Below are positions 7,971-15,153 of a stretch of DNA of 17,212 nt, in pieces; position 1 is the stretch's first letter; the number at the start of each line of letters is the position of its first letter. Position numbers and translations under genes: made by a program. The notes beneath the pieces were generated by a model, which made no database searches, was not told the origin of the DNA, and saw nothing but the letters and a program-made list of their open reading frames with translations. Location of the stretch: the NCBI GenBank assembly GCA_002719475.1, contig PBHQ01000040.1, forward strand, positions 1 through 17,212, in the 5' to 3' direction. Source of the stretch: Methanobacteriota archaeon (GTDB taxonomy: Archaea; Thermoplasmatota; Poseidoniia; Poseidoniales; Poseidoniaceae).

Positions 7971-8504
7971 TTGTGCTAATTCATAGTTTGACCAGCCAAC
8001 CTCTCCAGTAATTTCTCCACTAATCCATGAAGGGATAGAAAGGAAATGGTCTTCTGTTGGTAACTCAACTTCAGCAATAACCAATCCATCTAAAAGACCG
8101 TGAAATACATCTATTTCCCATACCATTCCTTCCGAATCAGTCCACAAAAAACGGGTTTTTACTATACTTGGCCACCATTCTTTACACTCAATTTTATTGA
8201 TTTCCCATTCATATTCAACACGCGAGGCACCATCCCATTCACCTTTCATATTCGCAAACCATTTTTTGTTTTGTTTTCTAATGCGCACTCCATCATGAAC
8301 TAGACTGAGATCCATTTCTTTAGGCGGTTTTAACCCGGCCATATCTGGAGCATACCACTGCTCAATTTCATAGGAATCCAGCCGAATGAGAAATGTCGGC
8401 TTTTCCAAAACCAAAAATCGCCTTTCAATTTCTTTACCCACGGAACCCTGCGCCCCGTTCTCGATGATGATGATTTGCCCATTCAAGTGAAAATACGCCG
8501 ACAT
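7929..8504 (-). CDS. CYTH-domain protein (triphosphate tunnel enzyme family)
   Basis: A 191-residue protein of the CYTH/triphosphate tunnel metalloenzyme family, whose members hydrolyse inorganic triphosphate or thiamine triphosphate, or in some cases cyclise ATP. The signature is E25-I-E27-R-R-FLV, a form of ExExK with Arg at the last position. It is followed by tunnel-type basic residues in VRIRK (R74, R76), Lys87 in NMKGEW, Arg95, and acidic strands EYEWEI (97-102) and AEVELP (144-149) that would bind the metal. ATG 8504 is chosen because longer in-frame starts up to 8639 would run across the divergent small membrane protein gene. The 3' end lies inside the DegT coding region on the other strand. 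Reaction specificity cannot be assigned. Confidence 0.85.
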   Translation of the reverse strand: MSAYFHLNGQIIIIENGAQGSVGKEIERRFLVLEKPTFLIRLDSYEIEQWYAPDMAGLKPPKEMDLSLVHDGVRIRKQNKKWFANMKGEWDGASRVEYEWEINKIECKEWWPSIVKTRFLWTDSEGMVWEIDVFHGLLDGLVIAEVELPTEDHFLSIPSWISGEITGEVGWSNYELAQSNYAEIVQSIVNT

Positions 8505-8544
8505 CCTTTCATTGAAGATATATTTTCGGGGTTCAGGGAGAGAC

Positions 8545-8880
8545 ATGGCTGCTGAAGGGGAAGTCTCGGCCGATTCAGAAATGACACTGGGGCAAATAAT
8601 GGCATCAGGAGACACTGGGGCGATTTCAACAATCATCATTCTAGGCTTAATTTTGGCTGCAATTTTTGGGATTATTTTGTGGAAGATTATTCAGCAAAGG
8701 AGATTGTTGAGTTTGATTAATCAAGTTAACAATGTCAAGAATCGTAAAGATGTGAGAGAAGTAACCATGCGCATGAAAAAGGCGGACGGAAGATATGCAG
8801 ATCAATATCAAATGGAAACCTTGACTGAAAGGTTGGCAGAATTAGAACAGGCGATTGAGGATAAATTGTCATTCGGCTAA
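8545..8880 (+). CDS. Small single-span membrane protein with coiled-coil tail
   Basis: Unrecognised protein of 111 residues. An acidic N-terminal segment (1-26) precedes one strong hydrophobic helix at about 27-48, then the basic stretch KIIQQRR, which by the positive-inside rule would put the C-terminus in the cytoplasm. Residues about 52-107 are charged and heptad-like (LTERLAELEQAIEDKL near the end), suggesting a coiled coil or helical hairpin. ATG 8545 has AGGGAG four bases upstream and is preferred over TTG 8512. It is divergent from the CYTH gene with 40 bases between starts, and is followed by its own 61-base gap. It could be a scaffold or adaptor; no function is proposed. Confidence 0.7.
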   Translation: MAAEGEVSADSEMTLGQIMASGDTGAISTIIILGLILAAIFGIILWKIIQQRRLLSLINQVNNVKNRKDVREVTMRMKKADGRYADQYQMETLTERLAELEQAIEDKLSFG

Positions 8881-8912
8881 TCAATTTACGTAAAATGACC
8901 CAACCATGTCCA

Positions 8913-8920
8913 CTTAATAT
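8913..8920 (+). promoter_or_regulatory. Possible TATA box of the beta-propeller gene
   Basis: CTTAATAT is centred about 26 bases before the ATG at 8942, inside the 61-base gap after the small membrane protein gene. At that spacing transcription would begin at or near the start codon, giving a leaderless mRNA. This fits the lack of a Shine-Dalgarno sequence before 8942. It is a motif call only. Confidence 0.4.
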
Positions 8921-8941
8921 GGGAAAGGCCACCGACTAGGC

Positions 8942-11305
8942 ATGGTGCAGAGCCTTTCCGCCTTGCCACGCTTGATTACAATCACTTCGATAATGCTGCT
9001 GATGTCTTTATCTGGATGTCTTGGTGTGATTGAAGAAATAGCAGAAGAAACGCCGATTGACGATATAGTGGATAAACCAGAAATAATTACCGAATTACCT
9101 ACAGATTGGGATATTATACCACCTCGAGTACCTACGTCTCCTAATCTAACGCCTTTCACAGATTGCCAAGAATTAGAAACGGAATTAAAAGCAACAATTT
9201 TGGAAGAGGCTAGAATTCAATTGTTACAGGCTGTTGAACAAGGTGACTATTACTGGGGCTGGGGCTGGGCTGAAGATGATATGATGGTGGATGGCGACGT
9301 CGCCGAATCCGCACCAGCAGAATCAGGTGGGCAGAGCAGAACAAATTCTGACTCACGCGTCGAGGGGGAAGATTTCTCCGGGACCAATAACCAAGAATCA
9401 GGCGTTGATGAAGCCGACTTCATCAAGACGGACGGATATCATATTTACATTCTAAACGATGGGACATTAACCATTCTAGGAGTTCCTGAAATAGGCCAGA
9501 TAACTTTTGAATCCGAGACTGAAGTTGAAGGCAATGTTAGAGAAATGATGTTGGATGGCGATAGTCTAGTATTAATTTCTACAGTAAACGGGTGGCATTT
9601 GGATGACTCAGATCCTTTGAGAGAGATCATCATGGATGAGGAACAATATTGGTGGAGGTCCGAAACCCTAACCAAGTTCACTGTTGTTGATATTAGCAAC
9701 CGCACAGTCCCTACAGTCGATCGCGAATTGTATCTTGAAGGATACTACATGACTGCACGTGAAGCAAATGGAACGGTTCGCTTAGTTAACCACGGATGGA
9801 TGAACCTCCCAGGAATTCAAACATGGCTAGAATATCCAGAAGAATATTGGTACCTTGATTGGGACCACCCGGACCGCTTGGAAATGCGCAGAACAGCCGC
9901 TTGGCAAGCGATGGAAAAGAACGAACAAGCAGTGAATAATTTGACACTTTCAGATTTTGTACCACAAATCTACGAGCGCCAAGGTCCAGAGATAATCTCC
10001 CATTTGATGACAAATAATGGTTGCAATGACTTCATCACCAGCGAGGACAGTATGAGTAGAGGAGTGACTTCGATTATGACCCTCGATTTACATAGTGAAG
10101 ACTTCTCTTTTGAAGCGGACCATTTGATTAGCAATTGGCCCACAATCTATGCGAGCGGAGATGTCATGCTAGTTGTTGAACAAGCTCAAGATTGGTGGTG
10201 GTATTGGGGCAATGACGAATTGAATGAAGCAACCAATATACACGCATTTGATATCTCGGATGACGGAAGCACTACTTATGCGGGCAGTGGACGAATTAAC
10301 GGCACAGTTCTAGATCAATTCTGTCTTTCTGAATATGATGGATACATCCGCGTAGCAAGTACTACTGGGCAGTGGAATAGGTGGTGGATGGAAGACCCGA
10401 ATCCGATGGAAAATCATGTTTACATTCTAGAGAAGGATGTGGATTCCGCTGGAAACCCAATCCTTTCAGAGATTGGTCACCTCGGGGGGATTGCTCAGAC
10501 CGAGCGAATCTGGAGCGCCCGTTTCGTAGATGAAATGGCTTACATCGTAACATTCGAACAAATCGATCCTCTGTGGATTATAGATCTTACAGACCCAACA
10601 ACTCCTACAATACTTGGAGAACTCGAAGTACCAGGAGTTTCAACTTATATCCACCCGCTTAGCGAAGAATTCCTCCTTACTATTGGAATTGGGCCGGCAA
10701 ATGAAGATGGCACCGGCTTAGATTGGTCCAAGACACAACTTTCTCTTTTCAACATTACAAATACAAGCAGCCCAACTAGAGATAGCATACTAGGCTTGAG
10801 TCCAGTATTGGATAGTACTGATGGTTGGTCATGGAGCAATTCTGAAGCCTTGTATGAACACAAAGCTTTCCAGTATTGGGCTCCGAAAGAAATGCTTGCA
10901 GTGCCCATGAACACATATCGTTACAAGTATTGGTATGATGATGATGGAAGATATCAATGGAAATACAATTGGGTATCTAAGTTGATGATTATTAACGTTT
11001 CAGAAGGCGAGAATATGTCAGTACATGGAGAAGTAGATCACTCAGAATTCTATACTGGCAGCCATTACTATTGGAGCGATACTGGGATTCGCCGCTCAAT
11101 CTTCATGGGCGACTTCATCTATGCTATTTCTCACGCCGGAGGAACTGTGACCAATCTCACCACTATGGAGACTGTAGATTCGCTGATTCTTCGAGAAGCA
11201 GTTGATTATGAAGATCAATATCGGGAAGAAGGCGGCACAATTTCATCAGATGGCGCCGAAGAAGAACGGGATGATGGCGAAGCCGAATCTGAAAACCCCC
11301 GATGA
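8942..11305 (+). CDS. Beta_propel-family (COG4880-like) lipoprotein
   Basis: A 787-residue exported protein. The leader ends in lipobox LSGC, giving lipidated Cys26. The family hallmark, TNNQESGVDEADFIKTDG at residues 148-165, closely matches the conserved opening of secreted C-terminal beta-propeller proteins (Pfam Beta_propel), in which a VDEAD-IKTDG segment begins the first blade. The remainder shows repeating strands ending in aspartates, such as FTVVDISN and LWIIDLTD, as expected of WD40-like blades. It is unusually rich in Trp, including YYWGWGW (103-109) and DWWWYWG, and has an acidic Ser/Glu-rich linker before the propeller and an acidic C-terminal tail. The molecular role of the family is unknown. 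The downstream DUF4105 gene begins 50 bases after the stop on the same strand and may be co-transcribed. Confidence 0.9.
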   Translation: MVQSLSALPRLITITSIMLLMSLSGCLGVIEEIAEETPIDDIVDKPEIITELPTDWDIIPPRVPTSPNLTPFTDCQELETELKATILEEARIQLLQAVEQGDYYWGWGWAEDDMMVDGDVAESAPAESGGQSRTNSDSRVEGEDFSGTNNQESGVDEADFIKTDGYHIYILNDGTLTILGVPEIGQITFESETEVEGNVREMMLDGDSLVLISTVNGWHLDDSDPLREIIMDEEQYWWRSETLTKFTVVDISNRTVPTVDRELYLEGYYMTAREANGTVRLVNHGWMNLPGIQTWLEYPEEYWYLDWDHPDRLEMRRTAAWQAMEKNEQAVNNLTLSDFVPQIYERQGPEIISHLMTNNGCNDFITSEDSMSRGVTSIMTLDLHSEDFSFEADHLISNWPTIYASGDVMLVVEQAQDWWWYWGNDELNEATNIHAFDISDDGSTTYAGSGRINGTVLDQFCLSEYDGYIRVASTTGQWNRWWMEDPNPMENHVYILEKDVDSAGNPILSEIGHLGGIAQTERIWSARFVDEMAYIVTFEQIDPLWIIDLTDPTTPTILGELEVPGVSTYIHPLSEEFLLTIGIGPANEDGTGLDWSKTQLSLFNITNTSSPTRDSILGLSPVLDSTDGWSWSNSEALYEHKAFQYWAPKEMLAVPMNTYRYKYWYDDDGRYQWKYNWVSKLMIINVSEGENMSVHGEVDHSEFYTGSHYYWSDTGIRRSIFMGDFIYAISHAGGTVTNLTTMETVDSLILREAVDYEDQYREEGGTISSDGAEEERDDGEAESENPR

Positions 11306-11344
11306 AGGTTGAAACCTGCACAAGCCATAACATCGAATGCTGTT

Positions 11345-11349
11345 AGGAG
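11345..11349 (+). promoter_or_regulatory. Shine-Dalgarno AGGAG deciding a GTG start
   Basis: AGGAG ends six bases before GTG 11356. This is the best ribosome-binding site I found in the window and supports the non-ATG start. Its presence here, when several nearby genes have none, fits an internal gene of a polycistronic transcript. Confidence 0.6.
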
Positions 11350-11355
11350 CAAGTA

Positions 11356-12219
11356 GTGTTGGAAGGGTTCTTGTTAATAGTTGGCTGTTTAATCGCCGCT
11401 GGTCTATTCACAATTATCAGTAGATATGCTTGGCTTTGGTGGACTAGGGTAAAGCCACGTAAGCCAAATCTTGAGCGCGAATGGTGGAGCGACTGTGCTG
11501 AGCACGGCTTTGCAAAAGTTCGTGAAAATTTAGTGTCTATCAGAAACATCCGAGATTTCAAATGGAGAACTACAAAAGATCACGATATTTCTTGGATAGA
11601 GAAAACATTTGATATCAACAAAATCAAAGATGCTTGGTTCATTATCGATCATTTTCACCAAATAAAGGGACTAGCCCATACCATGCTTAGCTTTGAATTC
11701 GAAGATAAAGAAACGGTGACTTTTTCTTTTGAATCCAGAAGAGAAAAGGGAGCAAAATATAGCCCCTGGCTCGGGATGTGGAGGGCATTTGAACTCTATC
11801 TATTGGTTGCGACAGAGGAAGATGCACTATACCTGCGAACAAATGTCAGAAAACACAAGGTCCACATGTTCAGGGTAGAAGCCGACAAAGAAGACAACAA
11901 AGCATTATTCTTACAATTGTGTAAGCGTTTGAATCAGCTTGGAGATCGGCCAGAATGGTACCACACACTTTCGGCATCTTGTACCACAACAATTGTTTCT
12001 CAAGTTAATGCAGTTTCGGCAAATAAAATCCCTTTCAATTGGCGAGCCTTTCTTCCAGGTCATGCTGCCCGTGCAGCCTTCAGATACAAGTTAATTCAGG
12101 ATTGGGGAGGGTACAGTAAGACGTTAGAGATTAGCGAGGTCGCCGAATACGCGCGTAAATGGGAGGGCCACACCCCTTTCAGCCAATACGTCAGAGAACC
12201 CCTTCCTAAATCGCCCTGA
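11356..12219 (+). CDS. Membrane-anchored DUF4105 (Lnb N-terminal domain-like) protein
   Basis: A 287-residue protein with one N-terminal membrane span (about 4-28, ending before WTRVKPRKP) and a soluble domain resembling DUF4105. Recognised elements are NIRDFKW (64-70), KDAWFIIDHF (91-100), the His motif LAHTMLSFEF with His108, and SASCTTTIV with Cys209 late in the domain. In bacteria this His/Cys arrangement belongs to the Lnb group, described as lipoprotein N-acyltransferases in Bacteroides, with a papain-like active site. The topology cannot be fixed by eye: an N-out/C-in or N-in/C-out anchor is possible. It follows a lipobox protein and precedes a two-span membrane protein by 17 bases, probably as one operon. 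The DUF4105 call rests on motif recall; the enzymatic role is inference. Confidence 0.72.
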   Translation: MLEGFLLIVGCLIAAGLFTIISRYAWLWWTRVKPRKPNLEREWWSDCAEHGFAKVRENLVSIRNIRDFKWRTTKDHDISWIEKTFDINKIKDAWFIIDHFHQIKGLAHTMLSFEFEDKETVTFSFESRREKGAKYSPWLGMWRAFELYLLVATEEDALYLRTNVRKHKVHMFRVEADKEDNKALFLQLCKRLNQLGDRPEWYHTLSASCTTTIVSQVNAVSANKIPFNWRAFLPGHAARAAFRYKLIQDWGGYSKTLEISEVAEYARKWEGHTPFSQYVREPLPKSP

Positions 12220-12236
12220 GGGCGAAAGGTGCTTGT

Positions 12237-12851
12237 ATGGTCAATGTTCGCGAAGCGATGAGGACAATGTCCAAACCGTCTCCAGACAGCCAAGAGAACA
12301 TCCTAAAGAAATGGATGATGCGCCAATATTGGCGAGTCCAGCAATCTCAAGCCTTCATCAGCATCGGGTTTTGGGCAACAACCCTCACATTATTGATTTG
12401 GCCTTATGTTAGATGGCGTTTCAAAGCAGAAGAAACCACGTTAGGGATTGCAAACACATACTGGGGCCTATCATCAATATTTGTTGGCGTTATGGTTGCC
12501 GTACTCTTTGTTGGCTGGGTATATGATCGAGTTCTCGGATTGTGGATTGAATGGAGAAGTGTGGATACAGAACGAAACCCGTTCATGACATATGCTCTAT
12601 CCCCTACTTGGATGATAACTATGGGTATGCAGGCTGAGATATTGAAGCGATTAGCAAAAGATGACGAGAAAGTAGTCAAGGATGCTGAATGGATACATGA
12701 GTGGTGCCGCACTCAATCCGGAGAAGAGATATTCGCCCGTACGGTCCAGAAATGGGATGATTTCATGCCTGAACCGACCCCTGAATTTTGGTTCTTGGAA
12801 GAAGGAGTGGTAGAAGCGGCCCGCAGGGTAAAGTTTGACGATGATGACTGA
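12237..12851 (+). CDS. Two-span membrane protein, unknown
   Basis: An unrecognised 204-residue protein. Hydrophobic helices occupy about 38-57 and 74-97, separated by a short charged loop (RWRFKAEETT). The N-terminal 37 residues are basic and amphipathic, and the C-terminal about 105 residues form a soluble, mainly helical tail containing KRLAKDDEKVVKDAEW and ending in an acidic FDDDD. ATG 12237 is used; ATG 12261 and 12267 (residues 9 and 11) are alternatives. The 17-base gap from the DUF4105 gene suggests co-transcription and possible partnership. No catalytic motif is visible. Confidence 0.72.
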   Translation: MVNVREAMRTMSKPSPDSQENILKKWMMRQYWRVQQSQAFISIGFWATTLTLLIWPYVRWRFKAEETTLGIANTYWGLSSIFVGVMVAVLFVGWVYDRVLGLWIEWRSVDTERNPFMTYALSPTWMITMGMQAEILKRLAKDDEKVVKDAEWIHEWCRTQSGEEIFARTVQKWDDFMPEPTPEFWFLEEGVVEAARRVKFDDDD

Positions 12852-12868
12852 ATTACGCCACCGTCGCG

Positions 12869-12876
12869 GTTATACA
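12869..12876 (+). promoter_or_regulatory. Possible TATA box of the glycosyltransferase gene
   Basis: GTTATACA lies 32-39 bases before ATG 12908 in a 56-base gap. If used, transcription would start roughly ten bases before the ATG. A GGAG directly touches the start codon, too close to act as a normal ribosome-binding site. Confidence 0.3.
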
Positions 12877-12907
12877 GGTTTGACCTAAGCCGCAGTCGGG
12901 CCTGGAG

Positions 12908-13852
12908 ATGCGAACCGCCATTCTTGTCATTGGATTCAAGAGGCTGCATTACTTTGAACAGACACTTGAGAGTCTTGAGAAGTGTCCAGAAAGCCAGACT
13001 TTGGATTTCCATTTCTACCTTGACGGGGGAAGAAAGGCTAACCAACCAGAATTAATTGAAATGATTAACAAATCTTCCATCAAATCAAAACACATTGTTT
13101 CTAGAGAATCCAATTATGGAATAGGCCGCCATTTAATCGGTGCACGAAGAGATCTATTTGACGGATTAGGGTATGACCGGTTGATACTCTTCGAAGACGA
13201 CATGATAGTTTCTCCAACTTACATTACCACGGTATTGAAGATGAGCGATTGGGCTCACCAATATGACAACGTTGGCACAGTAATGGCTTACAATTTGAAC
13301 AATACTGATCAAGAAAGACAGCGCAATGACATCGACAAAGTAATCGCCACCAACCGACATTTCTGGGGGTATTGCATTACGCGAAAAGTTTGGGATGACA
13401 TCAAACACGTTTTGTATTCGTATGAAGATCAATATCTTACTGGCGTCCCCTATCAAAAGAGGAATCACAAGCGTATCCGTCGCCGTTTCATGCACCATTG
13501 GATGAATCAAGAACGTCGTCAATATAATGGCGAAACATTGGATATTCCCGAGGAGGCAATAACTCCCCCATTTGCTTCCGATAAGCAAACCAAACATACC
13601 CCAACGAGTCAAGATGCAATGACTGCATTGGGTTTGTGGAATGGGGGATATGCTAGATTGACAACTGTTGTGCCAAGGGCCAGATATATCGGAATTCAAG
13701 GCTTTTCATTCTCTCCTAAAGTTTACAGAAAACAAGGATTTGACACTCAAGTCAATTTCGACTTCATCGAAGAAGATATGGCGATTGAAGAGTTCACTCT
13801 TCACGTTAAGGACGAAGAGGGTAATTGGATTAAACCCACGATGTACGAGTGA
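12908..13852 (+). CDS. GT-A-fold glycosyltransferase-like protein
   Basis: A 314-residue protein that begins like a nucleotide-sugar transferase: AILVIGFKRLHYFEQTLESL (residues 4-23) matches the first beta-alpha unit of family 2-like and GT13-like enzymes. It continues with FHFYLDGG, then SRESNYGIGRHLIGAR (65-80), and the metal-binding LILFEDDMIVSP with E96-D97-D98 in the DxD position. A later HFWGYCITRKVW segment (151-162) fits the acceptor-side WGY region seen in such transferases. No membrane span is seen, so it should be cytosolic. The Gfo/Idh gene starts four bases after its stop, so the two are likely one transcript for glycan synthesis. Donor and acceptor are unknown. Confidence 0.8.
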   Translation: MRTAILVIGFKRLHYFEQTLESLEKCPESQTLDFHFYLDGGRKANQPELIEMINKSSIKSKHIVSRESNYGIGRHLIGARRDLFDGLGYDRLILFEDDMIVSPTYITTVLKMSDWAHQYDNVGTVMAYNLNNTDQERQRNDIDKVIATNRHFWGYCITRKVWDDIKHVLYSYEDQYLTGVPYQKRNHKRIRRRFMHHWMNQERRQYNGETLDIPEEAITPPFASDKQTKHTPTSQDAMTALGLWNGGYARLTTVVPRARYIGIQGFSFSPKVYRKQGFDTQVNFDFIEEDMAIEEFTLHVKDEEGNWIKPTMYE

Positions 13853-13856
13853 TTCG

Positions 13857-14783
13857 ATGACTTCCATCGATATGTTGGTGGTTGGTGTTGGCCGTTGGGG
13901 TTTACGTCATCTGAAATCACTCAAAGAGTTACAGGATGCGGGTGAAATAGGGGATTTACTAGCCTATGATATAGATAATTCAAAACGTCAAATTGTAGAG
14001 GAATTGGGAGTAATATGGGCGCCCGAAGAACGGCGAAAAAATGCTGCTGCGGTTATTTCAAGCTCTAGCGAATCCCATTATGAAGTTGCAATGCAATTGA
14101 TTGATGCCGGAATGCATGTATTGATTGAAAAACCAATGGCGCAGACAGTTGAAGAGGCTAGGTCTTTGATGGAAGCGGCACTTTCCAAAGGCGTTCATGT
14201 AGATACCGGCTTACTACTAAGGCACCATCCCGCGGTTAAGCAGGCGCGTCGATTAATTGCAGAAGGTAAGATTGGACAAATAGAAAGAATTCATTGTAGT
14301 AGACATTCTACTAGAACAAATTCCAAAGGAGAATCGATTATCGATATTTTAGCAATTCATTATCTTGATTTGTGTTGTCATTTATTGCATGAGGCGGAAC
14401 CAAAGTCGCTTTCTTCAGAAACAACGGAAAATGAAGAGGAGATCTCTTGCTCAATTTCGATGGAGTATGAACCCGGAATTGAGGCAATATGTGATGTTTC
14501 TTGGGGGAGTGAAAAAGACGTCAAACGAATGCAGATATTCGGAACAATAGATACTCTAACAATCGAGTTCGATAACCACGAAGAAATTATTATTGGAAAT
14601 AAAAGATTCAAGTTAGCAAATCCTGAATCTCCTTTGAAAGCAGAATTACGTTCTTTCATCAATAGGATAGTAGCAGGTATTGACATCTCTAGTATCCCAC
14701 AGAGACCTGCTTTGCGCAGCGTGTGTTGGAAAGACATGTTGAATTTCTCTGCTTCAGGAGTGGTAGAACTGCAACAGCATTGA
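13857..14783 (+). CDS. Gfo/Idh/MocA-family NAD(P)-dependent oxidoreductase
   Basis: A 308-residue enzyme with an N-terminal Rossmann fold: GVGRWGLRHL (residues 10-19) for dinucleotide binding, then ISSSSESHYEVA and the family hallmark EKP at 91-93. The C-terminal substrate domain includes GLLLRHHPAVKQARRLI and DILAIHYLD (163-171), with His168 in the catalytic position typical of the family. Such enzymes oxidise or reduce sugars, inositols or nucleotide sugars; with a preceding glycosyltransferase a nucleotide-sugar dehydrogenase role of the WlbA type is plausible but unproven. Start ATG 13857 sits four bases after the glycosyltransferase stop; ATG 13872 is a five-residue-shorter alternative. 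The frame continues upstream inside the previous gene but that part lacks family homology. Confidence 0.88.
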   Translation: MTSIDMLVVGVGRWGLRHLKSLKELQDAGEIGDLLAYDIDNSKRQIVEELGVIWAPEERRKNAAAVISSSSESHYEVAMQLIDAGMHVLIEKPMAQTVEEARSLMEAALSKGVHVDTGLLLRHHPAVKQARRLIAEGKIGQIERIHCSRHSTRTNSKGESIIDILAIHYLDLCCHLLHEAEPKSLSSETTENEEEISCSISMEYEPGIEAICDVSWGSEKDVKRMQIFGTIDTLTIEFDNHEEIIIGNKRFKLANPESPLKAELRSFINRIVAGIDISSIPQRPALRSVCWKDMLNFSASGVVELQQH

Positions 14784-14808
14784 AGAATCGAGCCCATCTC
14801 GCCAGCAT

Positions 14809-15153
14809 ATGCGCTGCTCGCGATGTTGTTGGCTACTTGCCGGAGCAGCCGTTTTAGGACTAGTTGTAGGAATCAGATGGGATATTATGACCGGTTTCTG
14901 GACATGGGTTGCAACGACTTTTGCCTTGGTATTGATTTGGGCAGCAAGCAACCATGAAACAGTCATGGCCTCGCTTGAAGCCTCGCCATTGAGAATCACC
15001 TCCTGGGTCGTTTTTGTAATCTTGACAGGATTGTCATTCTTGACCTTCAGGGAAATTATGAGTTACCCAAATAGTGCTTCGTTAATTCTTGGAATTTTGA
15101 CTTCGGTATCATTGTGGTGGACATATTACACTCTTGAGCCTGTTAAGGCGTGA
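14809..15153 (+). CDS. Small four-span membrane protein, unknown
   Basis: Unrecognised 114-residue protein, nearly all hydrophobic, with probable helices at about 7-22, 28-46, 62-80 and 89-107. The N-terminus carries CSRCC (residues 3-7), a Cys cluster that could bind metal or be modified. The start ATG 14809 is 25 bases after the oxidoreductase stop. Its TGA overlaps the GTG of the next gene as GTGA at 15150-15153, or the next gene begins at ATG 15159, so translation is likely coupled to the PilT/KH ATPase. No function is assigned. Confidence 0.7.
   Translation: MRCSRCCWLLAGAAVLGLVVGIRWDIMTGFWTWVATTFALVLIWAASNHETVMASLEASPLRITSWVVFVILTGLSFLTFREIMSYPNSASLILGILTSVSLWWTYYTLEPVKA

Noticed and set aside
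12876..12886. Short hairpin AGGT-TTG-ACCT before the glycosyltransferase.
   Set aside because: A four-base stem with no T-run is too small to call a terminator or operator.
13668..13856. Longer N-terminus of the Gfo/Idh protein running back inside the glycosyltransferase gene.
   Set aside because: The extra residues are the shadow of the glycosyltransferase in another frame; Rossmann homology begins just after ATG 13857.
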